Origin: Clitoria ternatea
Taxonomy: Eukaryota > Streptophyta > Magnoliopsida > Fabales > Fabaceae
Assembly (NCBI GenBank): GCA_037962975.1
Contig: CM075669.1
Location: forward strand, 109,074,501-109,138,500
Reading direction: 5' to 3'
DNA length: 64,000 nucleotides
Under the pieces are notes generated by a model, which searched no databases, was not told where the DNA came from, and saw only the letters and a program-made list of their open reading frames with translations. A program made the translations under genes and the position numbers. Shown here piece after piece: positions 11,447-24,176 of the stretch (position 1 is its first letter; every line of letters begins with the position of its first letter).

Positions 11447-11743
11447 TTGACCATTGCCAATCATTCCAAATTAAATTTTATGTATCTGAACTCATTGAAA
11501 ACACTTTGAATGCTTGAAGATCATCATTGACAAATTAATCGTAAGACATTTGAGTTGAGAATTACCATGAAACACAAATTGTAACATCCCCGGTAATTTA
11601 ATATTGAGAAAGGTAAATTAAATATTTAATTGAGATGAAATTAAAGGGAATAGGATATTAAGTGAATATATGATTTAAAATGGTATTCTAGAGGGTTAAG
11701 GTACATTAAAATGAATGTTTTAAGGAATGGGCATCAAGGACCC

Positions 11744-11820
11744 TGACGCGTGGCGTGGCATTGACGCATAGCTTCAGGTGCACATTAATGACCTGACACG
11801 TAGCATCAACATCGTGATCA
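11744..11820. repeat. B U3 GACGC(GTA)GCGTC motif cluster
   Basis: Variants of TGACGCGTAGCGTCA start at 11744, 11762 and 11794 (spacing 18, then 32), directly before the TATA-like box. The 3' LTR copy has them at 17841, 17859 and 17891 with the same spacing. Confidence 0.7.
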
Positions 11821-12714
11821 GTTTTTATAGAGGCATGCAAAAATAGAACCCGAGAGCTTCTACTTCCATTTTCTCTCTTTTTTGAGGCGATTTGGCTAGG
11901 GTTTTGAAGGAGCTTGGGGATTCTTGTATTCTTGGACCTTTGGAGGTAAGGTAAGCACTTAGAGACCTTCAATTGCATGATTCCTTCCTTTACCTCTTTT
12001 CTATTCTCCCTGACCATGAGTACATGTTGGTAGGAGATGATGATTCCATGTTTTATGGTCTTGGGGCAACTTGAATATGGTTCTAGGATGGCAAGTACAA
12101 AGGTGAAACTAGTGGGTATTTAAAGGATATTGTTAAAGTAAGGATCGGAGTCTGTTCAAGGTTGAGGAACTCAGAAACGGAGACCGAAAACGGAAATGGT
12201 AAGCTTCGACAATTTAAGATCGAGGTTCAGAGTCATTTGAAGGCTATGAGTTATAATATTAGTAATTTAAATATTTATTGAAGCTTGGTTTAAATTCATT
12301 TTGAGTTTCAAGGATTTCGGAGGGGACCCAGCAAGTGATATGAAGCCTTGGAAAGCTCAGAATCGAGGTAAGGTTAGTATAGAAACTTACTTGCGCCATT
12401 AGTGGCTAGGGAGAGTGTATATTATAGCCATTATTAGATGTTTTAATTCAATTTAGAAATTTAGATTAAATGGAAGATTAGAGAATGAGAAGATAAGAAT
12501 GCATTCCCAGAAATGAGCAATAAATAAGTGGGTAAGTATACAATAGAATATGTTGATATGTGATAGTCAAAGGGCATAAAATATAAATAGCTTATATGGG
12601 GTAAGAAAATGTATGAAATGAAATAATATGATGTAAAATAGGTATACGATAAATTATAAAAATAAAGATGAACCCAAGTGGATGGTATCTGATATACATA
12701 AACACATGTATATA

Positions 12715-12738
12715 TATATGTGTGTGTGTGTGTGTATG
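12715..12738. repeat. (AT)n(GT)n microsatellite in B 5' LTR
   Basis: A short AT run followed by alternating TG. It sits in an insertion of about 80 bases that the 3' LTR lacks (compare 18816). Confidence 0.8.
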
Positions 12739-15027
12739 TGTGAGGCGAGTAAGTGAGGATCACATAATGTGAAATAAGATAATTGATGACCGATAATGCA
12801 TGAAAGATATCAATGAGATAATAAGACTATGTAATCGGAAGAGAGATCTCAAATAATAATGAATAATTATGATAGGAAAAATAATAGGGATATTATGCGT
12901 ATGTGCTGCTTAATGTAAATCCTTGTTAAGGTGGGATGGTAAGTTAAGGATAATAGTGATTCGTGTTTATGATTAACAATGCATTGGTGAGATATCTTAA
13001 TATATGCATATGCTGAATTGGTATGATTAATGTTGATGCTGATGAGTAATGTGAGTACCTAGGTTGAAAGGATAGTTATAATGATATGACATGATTTTGA
13101 TCTCATGAATAAAATTAATGCGTTGTGAATGTTTGTTGTAAAAGAATATGAATAAGGATCCGTGATATCATGTGGCGGTATGTTGGTGGGTTTGGCAAGT
13201 CGACTACCCTGTGTCATGAACACATGTTAGTTTCTGACATTTGTGTATGAGATTGATAATGTTTAAATGTATTGGGATGATTTGTGATAGTATGTTGATG
13301 GGTTAGCAAGTCGGCTACCCTGTGTGATAAACACATGTCAGCGTCTGACAATTGTGTGTATGATGATGATGATTTTAATTATATTGAGTTGTATATTATG
13401 AATGAGGTACCCTGAGTACTGTTGAGGGAGGGAGTGGTCACCAGTGCATTGCACGAGCAAGGAACGGCTCTTGACAGGCCTCTAGTAAAGGGATTGTATG
13501 GCTATGCCTGTGTTTACATGACTGAATATGTGATTATGTGGTGGAGGACGACCAACGGTATATGAGTTACCCTCGTTTTTGGCTTCTGTATTCAAGTCAG
13601 ACCTAGTTGAGCTACCCAGAGGTCTATGACCCAGTGGTTGAGGGGAGCCAAGTCGGGCTCGGTGAACCAAGTCAGGTTCACGGGGTGTCAAGTCAGAACC
13701 CCAGCTGAAGGTTGATCCTTTTAGTATCTGGATACTAGGAGTCTATTATATATGAGAGTCAGTGGTGCATATGTAATATAATATTAATGTTATGATCTCT
13801 ATAATGATTTTAATGTTTGATGATGTTGATTACTTAAGGATAATTAATATAGAGATTTGAGGCTAACTAATATAAGGAATTGTATATGATAGTATTGAAT
13901 AATGAATCAGAAAAGGAATGACTTGGCTGAGTAGGTATGCTTGACTGTGGATAATTCCAATATTTTTAAGATAGTACTAATTTGGATGATCAACGTGGTT
14001 ATGAGAAAATGATAATTAGAAGAGTAAGTAAAGAGAAAAGGCGAAAGATAAATGATCATAATTGAAATTCGTGATTAAGAGGGTAGCTATACTACACCTT
14101 CTCTAGTTTTGATATCTATTTCTGTATTAATTCTTAATTCAAGTCACTCACCCCCTGTACTGGGGTTTTAGTGACTGTGGCAGGCTATGGATGCGCACCG
14201 CAGAGGCAAAAGCTAAATGAGGCCAGGGCGATATGGGAACTAGAAGAGGAAATACATAATTATGAACTTGTTTGTTGGTTTATAAAATGTTGAGTAGTAT
14301 TGCTAGGTGAGCATGAATGTATATCCATGTGGTATCATAGTATTTTTTCACGTTATGTGTTATGTGGCACAGAGCCACTGAATGAGTGCATGATATGGGC
14401 AGGTCTCGTTATATATGCGTGTGTGAATGATATATGAAGTATGAGTGCATATTGAATTATTGATGAAGATGAATGTTGATTATTCTGTGTTTGTGTTTTG
14501 ATGGATTGTGGCATGGAGCCAACGATGTGTGATTGTGGAATGCTATTGGCAGGTTCTTTTATGATGCATGAATATTACGTGTGAAATGGATAATGAGATA
14601 ATGATAGATTATGAATTGATTGATGATTTGATTGAATTAGGAAGTTATGCATATAGTGTATAATTATGGATTTAAGGAACCGAATAGGTATTTTGAGATC
14701 CGGTGGGTTTCGGGACCCTCGGTGGGTGCCAATAAGTCCTCTAAGACATTTAGAAGTTGTATGTATTGGCCTTAAGCCCTTTAGAACCCATTTAGGGTGT
14801 TTGGTGTAAGGGTTTTGTACCTAAATGACTTAAATAGTGTTTTGCGAATAACTTGCACATACGTTGGAATTTTAGCGAGCGGGCAACGCCAACAGTTCCG
14901 GAATGGGGAAAACGTGTGGCCCGTGAAGTTTTGTGGTAATCGGACCTAAAACAGGCCAATTGGGTAGGTTAGAAGTTGGTTGGTTGGCCTAAAATATGTA
15001 ATAGCATCAGGTCTGTTACTGTCATGT

Positions 15028-15110
15028 CCACGCTACGCATGAGACTGACGCGTAGCGTGAGGTGCGTAGGGCCAGACTGACGCTACGCATGGGGCTGGCG
15101 CGCAGCGTCA
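15028..15110. repeat. B U5 copy of the GACGC motif cluster
   Basis: Motifs start at 15028, 15046, 15078 and 15096, spacing 18-32-18, the order seen in the U3 cluster. Each pair forms inverted arms, for example CACGCTACGC with GCGTAGCGTG. Confidence 0.7.
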
Positions 15111-15320
15111 GGCCCCTGTTTCAGGTTTTTTGGTTTCTTTTGAGAATAATTGGGTTTTGGAGTTTTGAGGTGTTACATAATTATCATTTAGAATCTGTTT
15201 AGTGAAAATAAATGTTATTTTGAATTAAGATCAATTAAATTTAGTTAAATGTGAAAAATTTATTGTGAAAATTAATTAAACAGGTAGAAATAAATACAAA
15301 ATGACGAAGGACGTCACAGA

Positions 15321-15332
15321 TGGTATCAGAGC
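15321..15332 (+). other. B primer binding site (initiator Met tRNA)
   Basis: TGGTATCAGAGC two bases after the LTR end, the standard plant initiator-methionine tRNA complement. Confidence 0.9.
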
Positions 15333-17660
15333 GGTTCTTTTCAGGACCGAGGAAATGGGTAGAAATAGTGGATTGTGTGAGTCTCATAACGAGCTGTTTT
15401 GCAATTATCGCACTTGATGGTGTTTGCTTACATGCTATGATAAATTAATATGAATTGTATGATGCCTTAATTAATTGTTTAAATGGTGTATGCCCAATAC
15501 GAATAATATGAGTACGGTTGTAAGTATGAGGTGAGTTGAAAAGTTTTCCAAAATTGTCATGGTAATTTAATAAGTTGTGATTAAAGATTGATTGAAGTAA
15601 AATAGCAAATCAAACTGAGAGTTATGGTGTATGTATAAAGGTGTTAATGCAATTGATTAGCAGTGTGTGATAAATTGATATATATAATTAAGAGGGAAGT
15701 TGGTTGGGCCTTTATGGCTAATCTTGTATGTGGATTAATCAGCGTGATGCATGAGTGGTGCTTGCATTGTTTTGTGTGAAAAACTCCACAGGTACCCTGG
15801 CATTGACCTCATTTAGTAGCTCTGTTGGTTGTGGCATTCCTGCTCGAGGTAGAACTTTCAAAACTATTGTTTAGAATTTATTTGATAATTTTATGTGAAA
15901 GATGAATATGATTACATGATAGCCCATGGTGTGATAGTGGGCCAAATATGAAAGAATTAATATGTTTGAATGATGTAAAATGACGTGTAGATGGTACATT
16001 GATATGTATGTATGTTATTAAGCAAGTTGATAAATGTGCCAATGAGTGGAACCAATTTAATTGATAATAATTGTTGGGATGTTAAAGGAATTAAAAGCTT
16101 GTAGTCATGGATGGCTCGCACTCTAAATATTAGGTGATGTGAGGTAAAGATAAAACATATGAATAATGGATTATAATATAAATGATACTTAAAGTGATTA
16201 GATATATGTATGGGTATGAGTAGACATTTGAAAATAATTGTAATCTATGAGAATCAAATCCCGTAGTGAATTGGCAATGGCAGGTTCTTTAGCAACTGTT
16301 AGTGAGGTAAAAATTATTTAAATGGTAGAGGTGTAATGCTCCATGGAATATAACCTTTAAAGCAATACTAACGTACCCGAGTGTAAGTGAATAGAAAGGG
16401 GGTCATGAATAAACCGAGAAGGGATGGTTGAATGTAGTTTAATAAATTATTAGAACGTTAAAGAAATTTTGTGTGTAGTGGTACTTGTGATTAATGGTGT
16501 TAATTTCACAAAGTTGGAGGATAGAGAATCGAATGGACAAATGATAGGTGATACGAGTCAGCAACATTGTAATAAGGTTAATTCTCTTAGGAGGGGTGAG
16601 CCCCTGTATTGTTTTTACGAGGTAGGTTTAAATAAGCATTGTTGGTGTATCATGCTCAAGCTGTTGGGTGATTGACTGATTGACATTAAAGAGGAATTAT
16701 GAATAAGTGAGAAATAATGGTACGAGAATGCCTAAATAAGTTTAAGGATAGTGGTCGACGGGTGGTTATTGATAATTTTTAGTGGAATGATCGCCGAAGC
16801 ATGAATTTACTCAAGGAAGAGTTAAGAGAATATAGTACATGAATGATGGTCAAGTGAAGTATCTACTGGACTATTGTGTAAGCAATAAGGAGGGTAGTGA
16901 GTGAAAGATAAAGAACAAGGTTAAAAAGTAGTTGAGTAGACAGATAATGAGGATGATGAGAGATTTTACCTGGTTGTTTGAACTTTACACTGATATTAGT
17001 GTTATGTGGGAATCATAGCGGCTGGCCACCCTGGATTCCTTCTAAGATTAATTCATGGTAGAGTTGCCAATAGGCTGAGGTAAATGGATTATAGTGCTGT
17101 CGGTTGGCATAGGCATTGATGAAGTGAATAGCTAGGTCGTATACTCGACTTTTATATGTCCTGACTGTGAGTGTTGAGCTCCTGAGACTGATCACCTCAG
17201 GTAGTTACACTAGTGGTTAAGGTCGTGTGGGGTTGAGAAGACAATTGTATCTTAGCAAATCTTAGGAAATCTAATTTTGAAAAGACTGGTGTAAGATTCT
17301 TAACTCTGAGATTAGTAAACAATGAGGAATGAGGAATAATTAGGGATGAAATATGGTGACTAATAGGTAATGAGTATAGAAAAATAGATGTTATGACGTA
17401 GTAGGAGTTGTGAATTACTGCTAGATTTCAGAAAAGAAGTGATAACCTTGGAAAGAAACTAGATGATTTGAGCACTTATTAAGGTACATTGAGTAAAGAA
17501 TTGATGAGTATTTGATGGAAATTAAGAAAATAAGACGGTGCTACAAATTGAAGGGTTACGAACAAGAGAATTTCTAGACTATGAAATAATGGTATAATGT
17601 GAAAGAATTGATAGTGATTGGTGTTTTCCTGACCAATGGATTTTGAGGACGAAATCCTTT

Positions 17661-17675
17661 CTTAGGAGGGGTGGA
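17661..17675 (+). other. B polypurine tract
   Basis: CTTAGGAGGGGTGGA directly before the 3' LTR start TGTAACATCCCC. Confidence 0.85.
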
Positions 17676-19845
17676 TGTAACATCCCCAGTAATTTAATAT
17701 TGAGAAAGGTAAATTAAATATTTAATTAAGATGAAATTAAAGGAAATAGGATTTTTAAGTGAATATATGATTTAAAATGGTATTCTAGAAGGTTAAGGTA
17801 CATTAAAATGAATGTTTTAAGGAATGGGCATCAGGGACCCTGACGCGTGGTATGGCATTGACGCGTAGCTTTAAGTGCACATTAATGACCTGACGTGTAG
17901 CGTCAGCGTCGCGATCAGTTTTTATAGAGGCATGCAAAAACAGAACCCGAGAGCTTCTTCTTCCATTTTCTCTCTTTTCTGAGGCGATTTGGCTAGGGTT
18001 TTGAAGGAGCTTGGGGATTCTTGCATTCTTGGACCTTTGGAGGTAAGGTAAGCACTTAGAAACCTTCAATTGCATGATTCCTTCCTTCCCCTCTTTTCTA
18101 TTCTCCCTGACCATGAGTACATATTGGTAGGAGATAATGATTCCATGTTTTATGGTCTTGGGGCAACTTGAATATGGTTCTAGGATGGCAAGTACAAAGG
18201 TGAAACTAGTGGGCATTTAAAGGATATTGTTAAAGCAAGGATTGGAGTCTGTTCAAGGTTGCAGAACTCGAAAACAAAGACCGAAAACAGAAATGGTAAG
18301 CTTCAACAATTTAAGATCGAGGTTCGGAGTTATTTGAAGGCTATGAGTTATAATATTAGTAATTAAAATATTTATTGAAGCTTGGTTTAAATTCATTTTG
18401 AGTTTCAAGGATTTCGGAGGGGACCCAGCAAGTGATATGAAGCCTTGGAAAGCTTAAAATCGAGGTAAGGGGGTGTGCTGGGTTAAGGTTAATATAGAAA
18501 CTTACTTGCGCCGTTGGTGGCTTGGGAAAATGTATATTATAGCCATTATTTGATGTTTTAATTAAATTTAGAAATTTAGATTAAATTGAAGATTCGAGAA
18601 TGAGAAGATAAGAATGCATTCCTGGAAATGAGGAATAAATAAGTGGGTAAGTATATAGTAGAATATGTTGATATGTGATAATCAAAAGGCATAAAATATA
18701 AATAGCTTATATGGGGTAAGAAAATGTGTGAAATGAAATAATATGATGTAAAATAGGTATACGATAAATTATAAAAATAAAGATGAACCCAAGTGGATGG
18801 TATCTGATATACATGACCGATAATGCATGAAAGATACCAATGAGATAATAAGACTATATAATCAAAAGAGAGATTTCAAATAATAATGAATAATTATGAT
18901 AGGAAAAATAATAGGGATATTATGCGTATGTGCTGCTTAATGTAAATCCTTGTTAAGGTGTGATGGTAAGTTAAGGATAATAGTGATTCGTGTTTATGAT
19001 TAACAATGCATTGGTGAGATATCTTAATATATGCATAAGCTGAATTGGTATGATTAGATTTATATAAATATTGATGCCGATGAGTAATGTGAGTACCTAG
19101 GTTGAAAGGATAATTATAATGATATGACATGATTTTGATCTCATGAATAAAATTGATGCATTGTGAATATTTGTTGTAAAAGAATATGAATAAGGATCCG
19201 TGATATCATGTGGCGGTATGTTGGTGGGTTTGGCAAGTCGACCACCCTGTGTCATGAACACATGTCAGTTTCTGACATTTGTGTATGAGATTGATAATGT
19301 TTAAATGTATTGGGATGATTTGTGATAGTATGTTGATGGGTTAGCAAGTCGGCTACCTTGTGTGATAAACACATGTCAGCGTCTGACAATTGTGTGTATG
19401 ATGATGATGTTTTAATTATATTAAGTTGTACATTATGAACGAGGTATCCTGAGTACTGTTGAGGGCGGGGAGTGGTCGTCGGTGGGTTGCACGAGCAAGG
19501 AGCGGCTCCTGACAAGCTTCCAATAAAGGGATTCTATGGCTATGCTTGTGTTTACATGACTGAATATGTGAATATATGGTGAAGGACGACCGACGGTATA
19601 TGAGTTACCCTCGTTTTTGGCTTCCATGGTCAAGTCGAACCCAGTTGAGCTACCTAAAGGTCTATGACCCAGTGGTTGAGGGGAGCCAAGTCAGGCTCGA
19701 TGAACCAAGTCGGGTTCACGGGATGTCAAGTCGGACCCCCAGCTGAAGGTCGATCCTTTTAGTATCCGAATACTAGGAGTCTATTATATATGAGAGTCAG
19801 TGGTATATATGTAATATAATATTGATGTCGTGATCTCTATAATGA
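17676..19845 (+). repeat. B 3' LTR, truncated
   Basis: It aligns with 11580-13806 and then switches within ATAATGACTTGG to A-family LTR sequence. Compared with the 5' LTR it lacks the (GT)n insertion and has a few small insertions of its own, so the LTRs have diverged noticeably. Confidence 0.85.
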
Positions 19846-20158
19846 CTTGGAATACCTATAGTAGGATACGCCAGTTTGGAAGCGTCATATGTGTATATTT
19901 TCTATTTGCGTCGAGATCGTTATAGACTCGACATTTTATTTCTGTTATGTTATTATTTTACAGTAGTTGTCAAGAGTCGATGAGCTCCGTACTCTTTTAA
20001 ATACTCTCATGTTAAAAAAATCGTTCTATGTAATATATTTATTTTAAATCGTGTACTGATGATCACCGATAAAAAAAATACTCCTATTTTTAGTGACTTC
20101 TTAATTAAATAGGACATTCCAGTATGGGAACTTGTCCTTGTTAATCGAGGGTGTTACA
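19846..20158 (+). repeat. A 5' LTR, last 313 bp only
   Basis: It matches 40783-41094, the end of the 3' LTR. The left border is a fusion with the B LTR, not an insertion border, because neither LTR is complete there and only about two bases are shared. Confidence 0.85.
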
Positions 20159-20162
20159 TTCG

Positions 20163-20174
20163 TGGTATCAGAGC
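20163..20174 (+). other. A primer binding site (initiator Met tRNA)
   Basis: TGGTATCAGAGC four bases after the LTR end GGGTGTTACA. Confidence 0.9.
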
Positions 20175-20355
20175 ATGGTCGATTCTTTAAGTTTGGGGTG
20201 TTGACCATTAAGGTTCCCACGTACTCAAAAGAGTTCTTTGCGAGGTGTTGATACTCACTCAGTAGGATTTAATTGTTTGTCTGTGTGTATAGAGCCTTCC
20301 AATAAGGGGAGACTCGTCGAATTTCTATTGAGCTTTGCTTTTTTCTTTAGTCGTC

Positions 20356-21250
20356 ATGGCATACCGAAACAACGCAACATTGAACGCTTTCCTGGATAGG
20401 ATGATAGCAGCTCTGGAACACCAGGGGGCGAATGCTCCCCAAGCTCCACTGAGGCACAATCAAGGACTAGTCGACTTCTAGAAGAACCATTCTACGCAAT
20501 TCAAAGGAGGTTTTGACCCCGAGGGAGCTCAGTTATGGATCGAGTAGATGGAGAAAATCTTTACAGCAATGTGGTGTGGGGACAACGACAAAGTAGTCTA
20601 TGCTACTTTTATGCTAATTGGAGAGGCTAAGCACTAGTGGAATCATGCGAGGGTGAGGATGACTGTTGATGGAGCTGTTATTACTTGGGAACGATTTAAG
20701 ACCAAGTTTCTGGCTAAGTATTTTCCTGAAGACATCAGGAGACAGAAAGAGGAGGAATTCTTCAATCTGAGGCAAGGATTCATGATAGTAGGGGAGTATG
20801 TAGCAAAGTTTGATGAATTGGCTAGGTGTTGTCCTTACTATACTCAGATGAGTGAGGCTTCTCGATGTGCCAAGTTTGAAGGAGGGCTATGTTAGGACAT
20901 CCGTTAGGTGATCTACTGCCACTAAATCACTCAGTTCACTACTCTGGTGGACAAGTGTCGTATCTATAAGCATACGTTAGCACAGAGATCAAAAAAACTT
21001 CTAGTTATGGGTCGGAGCGACGTGCCATTGACAAGCGACCTCAGAAGGACTTCACATCTAGCTAGCCCTATCCCTGACCAAATTTCAACAGACCTAGTGG
21101 ATTCACTAAGACCCAGACTGGCAGACCACCTATGAGGTCCTATAAGTATGGAGGACCCCATCTCTTGAAGGACTGCCATAAGAGGAACTTGACTTGCTAC
21201 AACTATGGGAAGATTGGGCATAAGAATATCGTCTGTCCCGAGAAAAACCT
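20356..21250 (+). pseudogene. A gag (capsid and nucleocapsid), broken
   Basis: ATG at 20356 opens MAYRNNATLNAFLDRMIAAL. Several TAG stops interrupt it (near 20479, 20545 and 20634), then the conserved gag core VITWERFKTKFLAKYFPEDI and VGEYVAKFDELARCCPYY follows at 20688-20850. Frame changes lead to two zinc-knuckle-like units at 21135-21235 (KYGGPHLLKDC, CYNYGKIGHKNIVC), in which conserved cysteines have become tyrosines. Gag packages element RNA, so with stops and damaged knuckles this copy cannot make a working particle. Confidence 0.8.
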
Positions 21251-22895
21251 AAATTTCCCAAAAAGGGAAGTTAGAGGTCAGATAGGATATCCTGCAGGCT
21301 ATGGGAATGGAGGACCAGCTGCTAGTGCATCAGTTAATAATCCCAGAGTGGCAAATCTGAATCGTAAAGGCGGTGTTAATGTTCAACAAGGGTCGAGGAA
21401 TGCTACAGTAGGTAGGGGTAGGGGCAATGCTAGAGTCTTCACCACGAATGGAGCAGAGGTTGCACAAAAGAATGACCTGGTGCAAGGTACATGCTTTATA
21501 GGTGAAATGCTTCTGAATGTGTTATATGATTCTGGAGCCATTCACTCATTTATCTCTAAAGATTGTGTGAAGCATTTGAATTTACCATTGACCCCTTTAT
21601 CTAGTAAAATGATTGTTGTCACTGCCACTAATGAACCGATAAGTTCTTCTGTCATGTGTATGAATTGCCCCATCACTATTGATGGAAAGTCCTATCAGGT
21701 GGACCTGATCTGTTTACCCTTGATTGATTTAGATATTGTTCTGGGAATAGATTGGCTTGCTGCCAATCACGTTCTAATTGATTGCCACAGTAAGTCTATA
21801 TCCTATGGAGTCGTGACACCTGAGTCCTCATAGCTCGGGAAATCTAAGTCTGTTATTGTTACTCAAGAGGTAACTCCACTCCAATCTGGAGCGTGAGTGT
21901 TTATAGTCCTTGCTAGCACCAAATGTGAGAAAACGTTAGAGCCTGATCAGCTTCTAGTTGTTCAAGAATTCCCTGAAGTTTTTCTAGAGGATATACCTAG
22001 GATACCGCCAGAAAGAGAAATCAAGTTCAGCATCAATATTTTACCTAGTACTAGAAAAATCTCCATCGCTCCAAACCAAATGTCGCCAAAGGAATTAGAG
22101 GAATTTAAGAAGCAAATCGAAGAACTTCTAGAGAAAGGAATGATTCAACCTATCATTTCGCCATGGGGAGCTCCAGTGTTATTAGTAAAGAAGAAGGATG
22201 ACAGTATGCATCTGTGTATGGACTATCGTCAGTTAAATAAAGTCACGATCAAGAATCGGTATCCTCTTCCACGCATCGATGATTCGATGGATCAACTACG
22301 AGGAGCAGTCATTTTCTCTAAGATTGACTTAAGATTTGGGTACCATCAGATTCGAGTACAGAAGAAAGATGTTCCTAAGACGGCATTTCGTACTTGCTAC
22401 GGTCACTACGAGTATCTTGTCATGCCATCTGGAGTCACAAATGCACCTACTATTTTCATGGATTATATGAACCGTATCTTTCATCCGTACCTTGATAAAT
22501 TCATGGTCGTGTTCATCGATGATATTTTGGTGTACTCCAAGAGTGATGAAGAGCATGAAGAGCACCTTAGGACCATTTTGAATACGTTACGTGCAAGGAA
22601 GTTGTACGGGAAGTTATCCAAGTGTGAGTTCTGGCTGAGAGAGGTACAGTTCTTGGGCCATGTTATCTCAGCAGAAGGTATAGCAGTGGATCCTGCCAAG
22701 ATTGAAGCAGTGCTACAGTGGGAAAGGCCGAAGAACGTAACAGAAATCTGTAGTTTCTTGGGTCTCACCAGCTATTATCAAAGGTTTATCGAGAACTTCT
22801 CTCTAATAACTTCTCCTTTGACTAAGTTGACTCGTAAGGATCAGCCTTTTGTGTAGAGCGACAAGTGTGAAAGTAGTTTCATAGAGCTTAGAAAG
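21251..22895 (+). pseudogene. A pol, first part: protease and reverse transcriptase
   Basis: The aspartic protease shows LYDSGAIHSFIS (near 21523) and IVLGIDWL. A TAG at 21831 separates it from RT. RT runs through WGAPVLLVKKKD, MDYRQLNKVTIKNRYPLPRI, FSKIDLRFGYHQIRV, the active-site string VVFIDDILVYSK (near 22505) and KCEFWLREVQFLGHVIS. The F-I-D-D catalytic pair is intact although canonical YxDD-type F/Y-V-D-D is altered at the second position. A stop at 22854 precedes the RNase H start. The gene is then split by solo LTR X within RNase H (ELRK | KLTSAPVL). Confidence 0.9.
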
Positions 22896-24176
22896 TGTTA
22901 GGGAATCCCTAGTGCATGAGCAGCGGAAATACAAGGATTCCCATAGGATTTTCAAAGCACCGTGTTTCAAAGCATAAGACAAACATAAAAAAATTATTAC
23001 ATTTTGGGATTACCTCTTGAAGAAAATCGAATCAAAGTAGTCATAGCCTCATCCTTTAGGAGTCCACAGGAGTACTCCCACCAGAAATGCTACACCTTCC
23101 AAATGCTAGTTTGACGGCGTATAACTTTTGCAACTTTTGCATTTTGTGTCTCTTTTTGGTTAGCCACCTATGAGCATCTTATGCTCTATATATAGGCTTA
23201 GGTTTGACCTAATTTGCTCTCTTTAAAGAGTGGGCTCCTTACTCATTCCAAATGAGTTAGGCCCAATAGCTTTATTTTAGTCTAACTAAAATAAAACCTA
23301 TTTTTTGATGGGCTTACTCTATGTGTCTGACCCTATAGGTAAAATACTCTGTCATATTAATAATAACTATTTTATTATTAATATAAAAGAAGAGTGACAT
23401 CTAGCAATGCATCATTATGTCTGAATATTATTTATTATCAACATAACCTATAAGTGATAATTATTTTATATGTTTGTTCCTTTTGTCACGATATCCTAAT
23501 TGGGCCTAAGGCATGGTTGCATCATCCTTGTACGGTCCAATTTGTTTTACTTGATACCGGAGTAGACTTTATCCAAATAAATATCTAATATTTATTCTTT
23601 CTAGCATGGCCATGCATTTCCTTGGTCTCACTCCATCAAGTGGCCTATAGATATCACTTCTGTCATATAGGAGAGACAAATCCCATTTACATCACTCACA
23701 TCCCTTTGCATAATTTGTTCATGGCCTAACCACAACCTTTATAATCCTCTTGTTACAGAAGACATTTAATTGTATTAAAACAACAAAATCCTTATGTAGG
23801 AATCGTAGTGACTTCAGGTCAAAGGACTACATATACCATTATCACATTGAGAATCATTTATGACATTCATGTAACGATCCATGCCACGTTCTCATGGTGG
23901 GTCTGTCCAGTATATCATTACTCTTAATGTGTACCCATGTAAAGACTTGATATCATTTATATCCATGATCTATGAGATCAGATCATCAGTACACTCACAT
24001 ACTAGTCTTAATGTATTTACATGTGCCTACGTAAATACTTGACTAGGGACATTTTAGGAATAACTCTCATATGACCTATTACTCCAAGGATAAATAAAGG
24101 CTATTAAACTATTTAACAAAATTGTCTTATTCAAAATGATGTGTTCTATATAGGCTCTTAGTGCATATTTCGAACA
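22896..24176 (-). mobile_element. Solo LTR X in element A pol (1281 bp)
   Basis: It starts TGTTAGGGAATCCC and ends CGAACA, with GAAAG on both sides (22891-22895 and 24177-24181). Removing it and one GAAAG restores the pol frame exactly between ELRK and KLTSAPV. No primer site, purine tract or second LTR is present, so it is a solo LTR. A TATA run at 23187-23194 and the hairpin GAGCAT-CTT-ATGCTC (23172-23186) fit minus-strand transcription. Confidence 0.95.

Larger units (their letters stand above)
11580..15318 (+). repeat. B 5' LTR (3739 bp)
   Basis: It starts TGTAACATCCCCGGTAATTT and ends GGACGTCACA, two bases before the primer site. Its first 2.2 kb match 17676-19845. A CTCACCCC motif at 14147-14154 is shared with the A and D LTRs. 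A weak TATA-like TTTTTATAGAGG lies near 11822. Confidence 0.85.
15319..17675 (+). other. B internal region, non-coding
   Basis: No frame longer than about 70 codons and no gag, protease, RT or integrase motif is visible. It is rich in A, G and T. Near the end DFEDEILS resembles a chromovirus C-terminus, the only trace of coding ancestry. Confidence 0.7.
11580..19845 (+). mobile_element. Element B: non-coding Tekay-type LTR element (LARD-like)
   Basis: Two long LTRs (11580-15318 and 17676-19845, the latter cut short) flank a 2.36 kb internal region with an intact initiator-Met primer site and a polypurine tract but no gag or pol. Large LTRs around a non-coding core define large retrotransposon derivatives. 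The last bases before the purine tract still read DFEDEILS, like the end of chromovirus polyproteins, so it likely descends from a Tekay-type element. It lies in the internal region of F. Its right LTR is fused to element A at about 19845. Confidence 0.8.

Noticed and set aside
17803..18216. 137-codon minus-strand ORF, similar to one at 11706-12017
   Set aside because: Both are antisense frames in the two copies of the B LTR. Their similarity reflects LTR identity, and they differ in length by stops and starts.
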